From contig NC_092629.1 of NCBI RefSeq assembly GCF_039555335.1, positions 34,466,537-34,530,536 of the forward strand: a stretch of 64,000 nt of DNA. The letters are read 5' to 3'. Each line of letters begins with the position of its first letter. Positions within the stretch are counted from its first letter, which is position 1. The stretch comes from Amphiura filiformis. Lineage: Eukaryota; Echinodermata; Ophiuroidea; Amphilepidida; Amphiuridae. Under the pieces are notes generated by a model, which was given only the letters and a program-made list of their open reading frames with translations, was not told the DNA's origin and did not search any database. The position numbers were made by a program, and so were the translations under genes. This document shows positions 10,385 to 23,677 of the stretch, piece after piece.

Positions 10385-11485
10385 TAGGGTAAAATGGGGT
10401 AAATGGAACGCTTAAGCAATAAATCGCTTTCTGTGGTCAGGAGGGTATCCATATATGATTTTTGTTTGTTTCAATAAGTAGATAATATGTTTTTACAACT
10501 TGTTTTAACAGATAAACTCCCATTGTATGGCTTTGTTTCTTGTATCGGTCCAAATACATGGTCATGGTGTTCCAGTTACCCCAACAAATTGGGGCAAATG
10601 GAACAGTGGGTTGGGTAATTGGAACAAGGGGCATTACTTGCAAGGAGCCTACATTCATAGCTATATTTACATTGAAAAGACATCAGAATATTTTATTTAA
10701 CATATATTTTGTGACTAAACAAAAGATTAACAAAAATAATTTTGTTTTCATGTTTTTTTATAAACATGGTAAAATGCCACGTAAAAATACACTTTCTCTC
10801 GGTACATAACAGAAAAAAATGGTTTTCAGATTTTTAAAAATCAATAGGAGGCCTAATCTACCATGAATTAGTTATTTGTAGTATATAATTTCATAATAAT
10901 TAAACCAATTAGTAAAAAAAATATTAACATGTTATATATATTTGAAGTCAGTCAATCGTGTTCCATTTACCCCAAGTGGATCTGTTGTGGGGTAAATGGA
11001 ACATAAACTAATTAATTAGCTAATTAGCATATTAATTTGCATAATTTCATCATTAAAATCTGCTATTTTATTGTTTAAAACATTTATGTTATTGTAGATA
11101 ACAAACATATTGCCAATATTGTTCATTCATTCATTCATCTTTATTTCATTCATTCATTCATCTTTATTTCACGCAAACATGAAAACATTGTAAGACAACT
11201 CTCAGCACAACATTAAAATATTTAGGAATCAATACCCTTAAATTAGTAATGTTCACTGAACCGTATAGCACCACTTCAAGGTCAGTGACAACATTTGAGA
11301 TTTTCTTCCACTCAAATACCGAGTAAACCCATGCACGCTTGGGGTATGAAACGAAAGCAGAACGTATGGCGTTGGGGTAAATGGAACAGTCGATATGATG
11401 TTGCCCAATTTTTTTCTTGATTGAGGGAATTGTATTCTCAGCGTTCCATTTACCCCACCGTTCCATTTACCCCAATTTACCCTAC
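10385..11485. repeat. Nine copies of GGGGTAAATGGAAC in both orientations
   Basis: Forward copies or near-copies lie at 10396, 10591, 10612, 10989 and 11374. Reverse copies lie at 10569, 10960, 11443 and 11460. The outermost copies are extended by TTAGGGTAAAAT (left) and AATTTACCCTA (right), inverted to each other, so this block may be a separate element nested inside the surrounding TIR element. Confidence 0.8.
11122..11170. repeat. TTCA microsatellite, two blocks
   Basis: Two tandem blocks, each TTCATTCATTCATTCATCTT-like followed by TATTT. Confidence 0.85.
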
Positions 11486-11839
11486 CGTTTTGAGTTATTA
11501 CTCATTGGAGTCATAGTGTTACACCCAAATTGTAAAGTGCGCACATTTTGCTGATTTGTAGCTTGAGATTACAAAATCGAATAGTTTACATTCATGCGCG
11601 CAGAGCACGCACAAATTTTGGAATGTACATGCCTCCTCGTACAATTTACCCGCGGAATTTTACAATCAATTTTTTTGATCCCCCTATTAAGGACTGAATT
11701 TTTTTGCCCCCCTCTTTTTAGGACCCAAAAATCTTTTGACCCCCCCCCCCCCACCCGCAATATTTTCCAACCCCCACCAAAGTATTTATGAACACTCCCC
11801 AATCTGTATCAATTGTAAATATTGAATCAAAAAATCAGA

Positions 11840-13121
11840 GTGCCCACTGCCCCCCCCTGACAAAAAATTAAAGGAAAAAGTGCCCCCTGACAAAAAATGA
11901 AAGAGAAAATCAGGAGGACAATGGAAAAGAAACGGGGGCAAGGAGCCCCATTTCTATCAAAATTCAGCCCGATCATTGGGCAAAATATTGTCAAATACAA
12001 AATTTTTGCGCGATACTAGAGAGTTTTTTTTTTTTGGTAGCTCGAAGGCATACAGTCTCTATGTATTGTATGATGCAACTGTAATTTTTTCGTCTGTGCC
12101 CCGAAATTTTATTTTGCCCCCCCCGACCAAAAAAGATGACTATACGCCCTATACGTGACAGTGGGGATGAATCTGTTTTTTTTTTTGTGGTGAGAAATCA
12201 TCACATGAATCTATGTTTGAAGAAAATAATCCTAAGACATGGATCTCCTTTGAAAAATTTCAAGTTCACCGCTAATTGAACTCACCAGATGAACCAGTAT
12301 ATAGCGTATAGCCAGCGGAGGGGAGTCCCGGAGGGGAGTGGTCAGGGGGAAGAGTGCCCCCTGACAATGAAAGAAAAAAGTACCGGATACCCACCCTAAC
12401 CAAAAAGAGAAAATCGGGCAGGCAAAGGAAAAGAAAAGGGGCAAGGCCCAGTGACGTAACTAGGGAGTGCAGGGGGGAACGTGCCCCGGGCACCACCTTT
12501 AGGGGGCGCTAAATTGACCAATTCAGCATCGATTCTGCGCCCCTCCGGGGGCAATTTTGCAAGCCGAGGGGGGGGCAAGCGATTTTTGGCGGGCTGAGAG
12601 GGGAAGCCGATTTTTGGCGAGCCGTTTGGAAATTTTACCCCCCCGGGGGGCTCATAATTATTGCACAGTCCCTTACGTGTACAGTCTCTCTAAAAGAAAG
12701 GTACCGTATCCCGATCCCGGGACCGTATCCCACGGATAATACCGGTTGTCTTTTCCTAAAATATTTTTATTTTGCCCCCCCACCAAGAAAGCTGGCTACG
12801 CCCCTGATGTTAACTCATTAAAAATAATGTTTTTTGTGGCACGCAAAATTTCAAGGCACTCGGCCTACAAAACGTTAAATGATCATTATGGATTTCACAA
12901 ATCGAAAAAAAATTGTTGAAAATATAACTTAACTATTTTTAAAAAAAAAGCCTCACCGAGGAGTAAAAAAAGATTGTCTCTCCGACGGTGTTGAAAAAAA
13001 AAATTGCTTCATCTAAGGGCTAAAAAAAATTGCTTCACCGAGGTGATAAAAAAAAAAAAAATTGTCACTACCCCAACTACCCCCCCCTTGATATCTAATG
13101 GTGCGTCCCTTATCTACTGAC
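11840..13121. repeat. Mosaic of G/C-homopolymer-rich repeats
   Basis: Repeated GTGCCCCCTGACAA and GAAAAGAAA...GGGGCAAGG motifs occur at 11860-11945 and again at 12350-12450. A GCAAGCGATTTTTGGC block sits near 12575 and is shared with 20715-20860 and with 50925-50980 (reverse). The right end, 13081-13121, is the inverted counterpart of 32251-32284 (TAAGGGACGCACCATTAGA), which marks it as the terminus of a dispersed element. No coding content. Confidence 0.6.
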
Positions 13122-13274
13122 CTCGAGCGTTCTGATAGACTGTCATTCATGTAATTTGTTGTTTTCTACATCATTATTCACTTGGTAAACATTCACAATA
13201 CTAGTATATAGCTGCTTCTGAAGCCTGTTATCAGGTTTATCATGTTTATATAGCCATTACATGCATGCGTCATG

Positions 13275-13925
13275 CACATAGGCCTACAATATCATCTCCT
13301 GGATGGGGCAGCTTTAATTAGCATGAGGCCGCATTGATATGTAAATAGCGTATTGTTATTTAAATTTGCGCCCAGACGTATTGAGGGCGACAGTCATGTT
13401 ATCCAGACGGAGAATGGCTGCATATATGCCGGGCATGTCAATTTGCTGAGTGAAGGCTGATAATCACCTTTCTGTATAGGTAATAAGCTAGTATATTTCG
13501 TGTACCAGTTGGTTATAACAAAAAATTAGTATCTTATTAAATATATTAAATGTATAAACTTTGAAAGTTACATGAATTTGAAGAGCAGAGCTTCGAAATC
13601 TAGCTAAGTCAGGTGATGTGAAATTCTGCTGCGTGACCCCCTCTGCGCCGGGTAGAATTATATTCATAAAACATTGAATTTAACAGATATCATGGGCAGC
13701 CAACCATGATTTATCAGCATTTAAAATATATGTTAATTAACAAAGATAAATAATAAAGAGTACAAATGGCAATTAACTAGTAAGCAAGCCTGAAATCTTA
13801 AAATGTTGCCACGTGTTTTCCCGAACACATGATATGTCACCATGTGACCACTATTCAGATTTACCGTAAATATTTGGGTATGCTTGCACATCATGCACAT
13901 ACACTGTGCATTTCTTTACATCCGT
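13275..13925 (+). repeat. Dispersed repeat, inverted copy at 34865-35510
   Basis: Full-length reverse-complement match to 34865-35510. Landmarks include GCTTTAATTAGCATGAGGC, GCGCCCAGACGTATTGA, GAGAATGGCTGCATAT, TGCCGGGCATGTCAAT and ACACTGTGCATTTCTTTAC. Noncoding. Confidence 0.85.
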
Positions 13926-14081
13926 ATAAAATCAATAATTCATGCTGGGAGCCAAGTAACATTGTCTGCTCAGCGCAAATTGGTATTTTATTTGACTTGA
14001 GAGCATAATAGAAATACATAAAACGAATCATGGCGCCATGATGGAAGGTCAGGTCGGGTATCAAAGGTTATTATAACTTAA

Positions 14082-17000
14082 TTGCAATTCTGGGTAAAAA
14101 CCACATGTGCCTGCTAACGGTCAAAATTTTTTTATCGCATGAGGTGAAAGGGCTTTGGTAGTAGGTTACAAAAAGTCACATCAAAAATTCCTCCGGAGCT
14201 TGTTGCCATAGCAACGGCAGATTTTATGATTTTGGCGATTTTTGCTTATTTTGGGGTGAAAATAAGGAAAATATGTACTTTTTGAATCGCTCCTGACTTT
14301 ATATTTGAGGTCACATTAAAAAAGCAACCTTACCACCATAAAGTAATATCTTTGTGCTTTCCCCAGATGCAAAAAAATTTTCAATAATATTTCCCTATGT
14401 GCAATTTTAGGGCTGGGCAACATTGCCAATTTAGCACTTTTGAAAAAATGCAATTTTTACCCTATCTTTGAAGTCTAAAACTAATTTTGCTTGAGCACCT
14501 AGAATTATTTCCTCTTTGTTGGTACTTGGGCAGACATTGCCCCTTCCAAATTGGTAAAAATCTCTGGGGCTATTTGACCTGTAAAGCCAGTGTTGCCAGA
14601 AAGTTTGATAATTTTCAAAAAATGCATTTTTCGAAATAATGCATTTTCTACATATTTACTCATGTAACCTTTAATACCACCAACTTAATTGAAATATTTG
14701 CACACTTTGCACACATGATTAGACACACATTGCAACGGAAGCAACACTTTGAGGCTGGGGACCAGTCCAGTCCTGCAAAAACCGGTATTGCAAGAAAATC
14801 TTACTTTATTAATCCAAATTTCCAATTTGTGCGTTTATTTATTCCGTGAAGGTTATACTATCAATGTTAGTTCAAATAATGTGCATTTAAACATCATCTA
14901 ATACAATAGAGGTTCAGACACATGGGCAAGTTTCTCGACAGGTGGCTTAGTAAGCCTTAGGCTTAGGTGACCTTGCGGATACTAAGCCTAGTTTGACCAA
15001 AAATAGTAATTATTACATGGGAAATTTAAAAATATGCATCTTGGAAAGTGTATCAGCTTATTAAGATGGATGTTTAGATCCAAAAGGTAAATCACAAAAT
15101 TTTTCTGTGACCTATGGTTTTTGACCTATGACCTCTTGGAATTCATAAGTAGGCCTAAAATGCAGGTTTTAATGATTTTGGTCATTTTTGGCAAAAATTT
15201 ACCCTTTTAAACCATTTTTAGCCATTTTTTGTATTACAAAAGTTTAAACTATACTTAACTTTATTGATAAATAGGACTTCTTTAATTTTAGGCTGTTAAG
15301 AGAATTCAACGAGTATGCAGTTTCCATGGCAACATCCACGAATGCTCATTTTTAAGCAAATATCTGTAAAATAGAGCTAATATTTCCCAGTAAAATTTAC
15401 AAAAAATGGGTTTAAATGGCTGTTTCCATGGAAACTGTCTTCTCTTAGAATTCTCCTAATAGCTTAAAATGTTATGCCAATCAAACAATTTTTTAGGCTT
15501 TATGATAATCCTGTTAATGATTTTAGTTTTAAAAAGCCAAAAATTTGTAAAATGAGCGGTCCATGAAGCCTTTCGTGGATAAGTTTTTCCCTATTATTGT
15601 AGGCCTATAAATGGTGTTAAACATATATTGACAAATGCGCGAAAGCAGGAGCGAAAATAGCCACTTGTATATGGATTACGCAGGGGTGTCAGAAGTTGGA
15701 AAATTTTGCAAAATGAATTCCTGGAAGGCTAGAAGGAGGGGGCGGGTCTACCCCCCCCCCCCCACCCCCGCCTGGGCCTTGGTGGGGATATGAAACTACA
15801 TTCCATCAATGCCCAATTGGGCAGTAAGAACACCAGTTTGGTGCAGACGGGACCCAGTAATGGCGACTGAATTGTGACCATCACTTGGCTCAATGAATTC
15901 TTCTATAGGCCCACTTTATTCGCCCCAAGCCCTCAATGTGGACCGGAATGTGACCAAGATCAAGGCCAACATACATAAATAATTTTCTGGTAAATCTTTA
16001 GATCCTTCATGTTTTATTATAAAGACCATCGAATGTTATCTTCCACAGTTGATCACATCCTTACATCCCTGATCCTGGGCATCCCGGGAGGAGGAAAAAT
16101 TTAAATTGTGAGTCTTTCAGGGCAAATGTTAAACATCGGACCTTTCAAAGGGAAGCTAGCTTTAGTTGGGGCATGGAATTAAGAGAGATCTTCTTTTTGT
16201 GTCAAATGTTATTTAGGAATTTATTATTCACAATTAAATTAATCAGAGGAATTTTGAAATTTTACCCGTGCATGATGTTTGACCTGAAGTGACCTCTGCT
16301 GTATTTTTAACACGTTCCCCTTTCGGTTTATATTCACCAACTTTAAGCCCAATCACAGGTATTTCAAATTCAACCCCTAAATGACCTTCAACCTCAACAT
16401 CCTTTAGGGTAATATATATTATATCTTTTCTCCCTTCCACCCAATGATCATACCATGATACTTTGATACCACCGACATGATAACATGATACATGGCAATT
16501 TTAACCAAATTGATAGCATGTACACATACGGATAGAGATTTATCTTGAGGATTGTGTTAGAAACTAGGGGAAATGGGGGGGAATAGGGAGTGTTTTAATT
16601 GCAACAGCCCATCAGGCCTCTAGCTTCATCACCAGTTGGATTTTTACTTGCATTGTAAACATGATAAATATTGTCTGCACGGTTGTTTCGATGTGAACAC
16701 ATGTGATGTTACCTTTCCACCCTGGACAACAGGTCCTGTATCAACGTAGAAGTACAGAAGTCAAATTGAAGGCATCGGAACAACAAACGGATGTCTAAAT
16801 TTAGGGAAGAAATTAAATAAGGGTGTCAAATAATGCAAACGTCAATATTGATGCCCCCATGGGAGTTTGAAGTTTTTATTGTGCGTATCATTCATTTTAC
16901 CAGGCTACATTTTTAAACAAATGCACGCATGTTTTGACGAACTCAAAAATTACGGGTATGGGTAAATTAATTGTCATATAATCTGGTAACACCATCATTG

Positions 17001-18203
17001 CCTATGTTTCAAAACCTGTTTGAGATGGTGGTTAAAAAGGGTCCATGTTTTGCCAAAAATGACCAAAATCATTAAAAACTTGCATTTTAGGCCTACTTAT
17101 GAATTCCAAGAGAGGTCATGGGTCAAAAACCATAGGTCAAAGGAAAATGTTGTGATTTACTTTTTTGATCCAAACATCCATCTTACATGTCTTAGTAAGC
17201 TGATACACTTTCCAAGATGCATATGTCATTTTTCAAAACAATTTCCCATGTAAAAATTACAGTACTATTTTTGGTCAAAACTAGCTTAGTATCCTCAAGG
17301 ACGCCTAAGCCTAAGGCTTACTAAGCCACCTGTCGAGAAACTCGCCCATGTGTCTGAATCTCTATTGTATCAGATGATGTTTAAATGCACATTCTATTCA
17401 ACTAAACATTGATAGTATAAAATTGAGCGAATAAATAATTGTAAAACGCACAAATTGGAAATTTGGATTTATAAAATATGATTTTCTGGCAATACCGGAT
17501 TTTGCAGGACAGAACTTGTTCCCAGCCTCAAAGTGTTGCTTCCGTTGCAATGTGTGTCTAATCATGTGTGCAAAGTGTGCAAATATTTCAATTAAGTTGG
17601 TGGTATTAAAGGTTACATGAGTAAATATGTAGAAAATGCATTATTTCGAAAAATGCATTTTTGAAAATTATCAAACTTTCTGGCAACACTGGCTTTACAG
17701 GTCAAATAGCCCCAGAGATTTTTTTACCAAATTTGGAAGGGGCAATGTCTGCCCAAGTACCAACAAAGAGGAAATAATTCTAGGTGCTCAAGCAAAATTA
17801 GTTTTTAGACTTCAAAGATAGGGTAAAAATTGCATTTTTTCAAAAGTGCCAAATTGGCAATGTTGCCCAGCCCTAAAATTGCACATAGGGAAATATTATT
17901 GAAATATTTTTTGCATCTGGGGAAAGCACAAAGATATTACTTTATGGTGGAAATGTTGCTTTTTAAATGTGACCTCAAATATAAAGTCAGGAGCGATACA
18001 AAAAAGTACATATTTTCCCTTATTTTCACCCCAAAATAAGCAAAAATCGCCAAAATCATAAAATCTGCCGTTGCTATGGCAACAAGCTCCGGAGGAATTT
18101 TTGATGTGACTTTTTGTAACCTACTACCAAAGCCCTTTCACCTCATGCGATAAAATTTTTTTGACCGTTAGCAGGCACATGTGTTTTTTACCCAGAATTG
18201 CAA
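14082..18203. mobile_element. 4.1 kb foldback element with ~1.15 kb inverted arms, flanked by TTAA
   Basis: The left arm (14082 to about 15216) and right arm (about 17025-18203) are reverse complements with scattered differences. They share TTGCAATTCTGGGTAAAAA, CACATGTGCCTGC, CTCCGGAG and CTCGACAGGTGGCTTAG. TTAA sits exactly outside both ends (14078-14081 and 18204-18207). TTAA duplications are made by piggyBac and Kolobok-type transposases, but the ends do not match the usual piggyBac CCY start, so the family is open. The 1.8 kb spacer holds no transposase that I can recognise; short open frames in it are not supported. Confidence 0.8.
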
Positions 18204-18207
18204 TTAA

Positions 18208-19340
18208 ATACTACTTGTATTTCCCACCTTGCCTCTGTCACATATTTCCTTCATATTATTGACAGCAAGTCCTAATTTTGACTTTGCTACTGCAAAATGT
18301 CATTTCATATCAAATTAGTAGACTTTCTTTGAAAAAACATATCACTGGTGCCTGATGGGAATACCCGTCCGCCATTTCATTAAACTGGATCGTTTTCGCC
18401 TGGTTTGCGCCCAGATGTATTGGGGCGTGCTATACTCTCATTGAACAGGCAAAGTTCGCAAAACTAACAACGTTGTTATTTGCCAAACTCAATTAACATG
18501 ATCCAAGGGGTCGAACATGAATTATTCATAACGAGCTATAACGGATCGATAACTGGCCTCACTTTCTAGCTAGTAAACCAGCTGAATTTTTCATAGATTT
18601 TGCGTTGCTAATAGAACAACCGTGAATTTAGTGTCACCCCTTGATCACAGTCAGAACACTTGGTGTAGTTTTTGACCTCCGTGTGTTTCACGGTAGAGCA
18701 CCTTTCGCTAGAGCTTTGCGGTAGAGCTTTCACTGGAACTTTCTACCCCTGATCAACAACAAAGATAGGCTACCGTAAGTATATTTTTCAACTTATATTG
18801 TATGTTAAGTACTTAATATCATATGGACATAAAACGGCAGTCTGATCTTAGCAAAGCTCAAAGATCTTTCTTCTTCTTCTTTGGTAGGCTTTATAACTAA
18901 ACTGCATGTAGGGGCCCCTACATATTTTTCATGCAATGATATTATTATCTTGACAAAAAAAATAAAATGCACTCAAATATTATGCATATCGTCATTCGTC
19001 AGCCTGCTATACGCTAAAGTAATTTCCTGTAATTTTGGGAACAATGTATAAAATACGGTTCAGACATTCATTTAAACATATTTATTCACCAATCTTTGCA
19101 CACGAAATGATAATGACACAAAGGGAATAACCCGAAATAATTAGGGTGATTACGTAACTGATGCATGCTTGAACCACATTTTGTTCTTTGTTCTCAAAAT
19201 TACAAAAAATTACTGTTCTTTGTTCTCAAAATTACAAAAAAAGACTTATAGGCAATTAGCGTAACAGGCTGATGATATTATTTTGCCAGTAATAAGATAT
19301 CATAATCTATAATATTATTTATCAAAATAATGTAAGATAT
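18208..19340. other. No gene recognised
   Basis: Noncoding. Near 18405 a TTTGCGCCCAGATGTATTG string echoes the 13275-13925 repeat. Confidence 0.4.
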
Positions 19341-19356
19341 AGGACACATGTATTTA

Positions 19357-19395
19357 CCTGAGACGAATAAACCTAGGTATATTCGTCTCAGGTAT
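19357..19395. repeat. Hairpin, 14-bp perfect arms
   Basis: ACCTGAGACGAATA, a short loop, then TATTCGTCTCAGGT. A terminator is not implied in this eukaryotic context. It is probably the core of a small MITE. Confidence 0.75.
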
Positions 19396-19584
19396 TTACA
19401 GCATACATGTATATGTTATATATTTGGATATATTTATTTTAACATAGCCTTGAACATTAGCATTAGACGCCATAATATGAAAGTAAGCCCTTTGTGACTA
19501 GTATTGGCCATAGCAATGTACGTATCGATGTATGCATGCTGGTTCAATATAGGCCGAGTAAAAAAATAAACAAGTTTAGCGTCC

Positions 19585-19622
19585 CCTCCTCCTCCTCCTC
19601 CTTTTTTTTTTTTTTTTTTTTT
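19585..19622. repeat. (TCC)n followed by poly-T
   Basis: Four to five CCT units run into about 21 T. On the minus strand this is an A-rich tract and could be the tail of a retroposon, but no body is recognised. Confidence 0.8.
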
Positions 19623-20205
19623 GGAGATTTTTCAAATTTCTGTTTATTTTGTAAATTGTTATTTAACTTCTTCTCAAAGATTTTGTATTGTAAAGAAATT
19701 TTGTATACAGCCTTGCAAATGTATAAGACACATTTCAGAAGAGTTTTGTGATCACCATGATCACAGGAGGGGCCTACCTTCCAAACAACAAAATAAAAAG
19801 TGCCTCCACCTCATTTTAAGATATCATTTACAATGCTGAATACACAAAATGGATTTCTTTTAGAAGGATTTCTTTTAGAATACCCTACCACTGTAGATTT
19901 TCAATGGGGGTCTTTTATGAACGACCCATACACATACAGGCGTTAAATATGGGTATTAATAGAGCAGTTTCGTAAAACAAAGCCCTTCCCTTTTTTCAAA
20001 ACACCAGGACGCTAAACATGTTTTTATTTTTACTTGGCCTTCACAGTTTATATGCAACCAAATCATGATGTTATTGATAATCTATGACCAAATTCATAAG
20101 CAATTCCATGCAGTCATTACCAGATAGGTCTAAGTTATCAAGCAAAGAAGAACATTAATTTTGTAGAGTATCCTGAGGGGCATATCGTGTACAAAAACGT
20201 TATTT
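19623..20205. other. No gene recognised
   Basis: Noncoding, AT-rich. Includes a short direct repeat of GGATTTCTTTTAGAA near 19851-19880. Confidence 0.4.
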
Positions 20206-20350
20206 TAAAAGGGGGGGTCATTGGGTAGGCCTACAAACAAAATGAAAAAGAAGGTCATCGGGTATAATATTTTGAAAAAAAGGGGTCATTGGGTATAATA
20301 AGATTTCAAAAAAGGGTCATCATATCGGGTAGAAAATTTTGAAAAAATGG
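20206..20350 (+). repeat. Minisatellite, GGGGTCATTGGGTATAAT units
   Basis: About four degenerate units of 30-40 bp, each with GGTCAT(T/C)GGGTA followed by an A-rich segment. Confidence 0.7.
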
Positions 20351-20412
20351 AGCGATATTCTATTTTCTTATTCCAAATTTTCTAAATTTCCAATACAAAT
20401 TTGTTGAAATAA

Positions 20413-21562
20413 GGGAGTGCTCATAAATACCTAGGTGGAGGGGGGGGGCTGGGTACTGGAAATTTTTGGAGTCGAAACTTTTTTGACCCCTCCTCGAGAG
20501 AACCTGGAACTTTTTTTGACCCCCCTTCAAACATTTTGACCCCCCCCCCCCGTAACGCTCATTTAATAAGAAGTAAGGTTTCATGGATTGATTTTCGACA
20601 CTTCACATATTTAGACATTAGCCCTGGACCCGTGACCAGTACCCGCTGGAAGCCTGCTCAGTGAAGTGGCGAAAAATAAAAGAAACTAAGGGGTGGTACA
20701 ATAATTATGTGTACCCCCGGGGTGGTGAATTATAGGGGGGCGAAAGATTTTTGGCAGGCCAAAAGGGGGAGAGCAAGCATTTTTGGCAGGTCGAAAGGGG
20801 GTCAAGCGATTTTTGGCAGGTCGAAAGGGGGGGGGCAAGCGATTTTTGGCACAGATATTTTGGGCACCGATTCTATATTATGCCCTAAAAAGGTGTAGGA
20901 AAACGTTAGGAACACGTTCAAATATGCAAAATTTCCTGCTCGCTGCGCTCGCAAATATATGATTTAAACAATTTAAAGGGGTACTACACCCATTGCATTT
21001 TTTTTGCATTTTGTGAAGAAATGAGAAAAAGAAATTGGACAAAGTGGTATGCAAAATGAAGGGGCAAATCTTCTCGTTCAATTGGTGGTATCAGTATCAA
21101 TGACGCGTACATGCTTCTAATGGTATAAGCCAAAAAGTGGTACATCACTGATGTTTTAAATTCACTTCATTTTGGAAAGCTTACTATCAACGGATTTCGT
21201 TAAAATTTTGGATATGTGCATTTTTGCACGCTACTCGCGCACATCGTCCCAATAAAGCGTTTGTTAGCTCAACAAGGAAGAACAGATGATTAATTGTGTT
21301 TTCAAAAACAAATGAGTGTAAATAAAACAAACAAACAAAACAAAAGAATGGTAGGCCTACATTATAATGGGGGGGGGGGGTAAATAGTTTTGAACCTAAT
21401 ATGAGGGGGGGTCAAAAAAGTTTTAGGTCCATTAAGAGGGGGGATCATAAAGGTTTTGGGTTCACGAAGAGGGGAGGGGGGGGGGGTAAAATGAAATGAC
21501 ATGGAAAAAATTCCATCCCCCCCCCCAACCATGAGCTGAGTAGGCTATTTATGAACACTCCC
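20413..21562. mobile_element. TIR element, same family as 10036-11799
   Basis: The left end is GGGAGTGCTCATAAATA and the right end is TATTTATGAACACTCCC: inverted with one mismatch, and the same termini as the 10 kb element. The interior is G/C-homopolymer-rich (TTTTTGACCCCC-like strings), noncoding, and carries a minisatellite at 20715-20860. Confidence 0.7.
20715..20860 (+). repeat. Minisatellite, GCAAGCGATTTTTGGCAGGT units
   Basis: About four units of roughly 28-35 bp inside the 20413-21562 element. Related copies sit at 12555-12670 and, inverted, at 50925-50980. In all three places an ATAATTATG string and a CCCCGGGG tract lie beside it. Confidence 0.75.
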
Positions 21563-23660
21563 TAATTGCGAAACTCGCCGGCGATAGAGAAATTTAATAA
21601 ATTTATTAGGCCTAGATGTAGGCCTAATTTAATAGCGTATATGGTTTTACCGACTTCAGCTTCACGCAAAATTTATACAGTAGTAGCCTACATTTTATGA
21701 ATGGCTTTCAATCATCATGAGCCGGGATTTAGAGTTTGTGTTGTGAATATTATACCATCAAGACGACTTTGAAGTACTTCGCGCTATTAAATAAAACCTT
21801 GTCGCGTTGCTTTTTTTAAAGACACTTCTTGGTTGTACTAAGCAAAGGTCATTGAATCATCATGATCATGTAGTAGGCCTATACATACAAAGTTCATACG
21901 TCCTTTAGCCCATTTGTCTACAACGTCGGCACGGGAAGCCTACATGTAAGTAAACAAAGTCACTATAACATAATGTAGGCCTATGTCAATGCCAATGCTA
22001 TAGGCCTATAGGCCTACGATCCACAATGTGAATGCTATATATATATATTAATGTACGTTGTAGAATAGTAGGCCTACATTATTTTATAATGGGGGGGGGG
22101 GGGATCAAAATAGTTTTGAACGTAACTAATATGAGGGGTGGGGTGACACCGTCCTTGATGGGGGGTGGCAGTCCTACGTTTTTCGACGATAAATACTATG
22201 GGATTTTCTTATCGATCATGTCGATTGGAGGGGCACATTCCCCAGCCCATGCTACGCCATTGAGCCATGGAACCTTAAATCCAGGGCCTTAAATTCTTAA
22301 GACTCAGGGTCTCTTATTTTCAAGCAAAATTTTAAATATGCGGACAAAGTCAAAAAAATAGAAATCCTCGATTCTTCTAGCATAGAAAGGGTTTAGGTGG
22401 GACATTTTCAAAATGATATTAAAAAAGTTGTATTTGGCCTGTTGGTAAAATAACGGGCAAAACAAATTTGAGCCGAAAATGACCAAAAATTGCATTTTTC
22501 ATTTTTGAAAAAAGGTAAAGTTTGGTCTTATGCTACAACTATATAAGATGCGATAAATTTTCTGTTTATTTATTTTAGGATAGAGACATGCTTTGTTATT
22601 CATTGTAAATGAAGAAAGAGTGTGTCACTCTTCGAAAAGATCCTGCAAATTTAAGTAGAAAAAGTACATTTTTGGGCAATAATCATAAGCGTCATTTTAC
22701 CCCGACTTTGAAGGGGCATAAATGTAAAGGTAGGATTTGTATGTTGAAACTGTATAATGTCATAGTTAGAGTAAACCCTTGTTAACTGATATATCCTTTT
22801 CAAAAATTGGGCTCTTAACTATTTTAGAAGTTCTGGCTTTTCAAAAGTACCAAGTTTTTAAAAAAATTCAATTTTTTCACAAGGGGATTTACAGTAAAAA
22901 ATAGTTTCATTATTTTTTTTAAAATTATTACTGAAACTAATTGTATTAAAAGAACTTAATGGGACTTAATTGAAGAAAGTAACGATTCTAATGGTACAAA
23001 CAAGCTATACAGAAACCAGATGCAGAAACATTGTTAATGAAAATGCAATAGAGGGCAGCGCTGGGTGACGGGCTGCGTTTAGCTGAAAAGGCAATCAGGG
23101 GCCGGTACAAACAACAGTTCATCAATTATATAAGAATAGTATAGCTGGTAAATGGTAAGTGTCAGATTATTTATTTATTTATTTATATAAGATATAATAA
23201 TGTTAACTAAATTTTGATAGCAGTTCATGTGACTAGAATACAAACATTTCGGTCTGTTTCTCAAAGACGGTACATAATAAACGTGGTAAAGCACTCGGGA
23301 GGACATGCCATATGCATACATGCATGATGGGGTGTACATGAATAATGTTCTCTGTGGAATTTGTTTGTTTGCATCAACTCTTAGAAATTTATTCAGCGGA
23401 TAGGGAGCTGGGTCCTGTATTAATGATTTATTTTTAGTGGTGTTTCTAACATTGAGTAATTTGCTATTTATTTATTTCAGAAAATATGAGTAATGGCGTG
23501 CTCATTTGCATCAGGTACAGGCAGTCCTTGTGGTGATTTGGCGATGGTACAACAAAACCTTTTTTTTACCTTTCAGATCTTATTCGTTGTCCCTCCTCAT
23601 CTCTGTATCATAGCATCTTAAAAGAAACAAACTGCAAACCACCTAGAGACAAATTTTGCG
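21563..23660. other. Intergenic, repeat-rich, no gene recognised
   Basis: Holds many TAGGCCTA palindromes (several between 21606 and 22075), a poly-G tract at about 22091, and a segment at 22070-22150 resembling 21350-21420. A possible splice acceptor (TTTATTTATTTCAG) lies near 23480, followed by a short open stretch, but no exon can be named. Confidence 0.4.
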
Positions 23661-23677
23661 TTTGCCTTATAATAATA

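Larger units (their letters stand above)
10036..11799. mobile_element. TIR element, 29-bp perfect terminal repeats, family GGGAGTGTTCATAAATA
   Basis: The left end (10036-10064) is GGGAGTGTTCATAAATAC followed by TTTGGTGGGGG. The right end (11771-11799) is its exact reverse complement. The ends of 20413-21562 belong to the same family. The interior encodes no transposase, is AT-rich and is strewn with a 14-mer, GGGGTAAATGGAAC, in both orientations. It is non-autonomous. No clear target duplication was found, and the superfamily is not assigned. Confidence 0.75.

Noticed and set aside
16243-16440. 65-codon minus-strand open frame in the foldback spacer
   Set aside because: Plausible composition but no recognised family, no splice sites of quality, and located inside a transposon.
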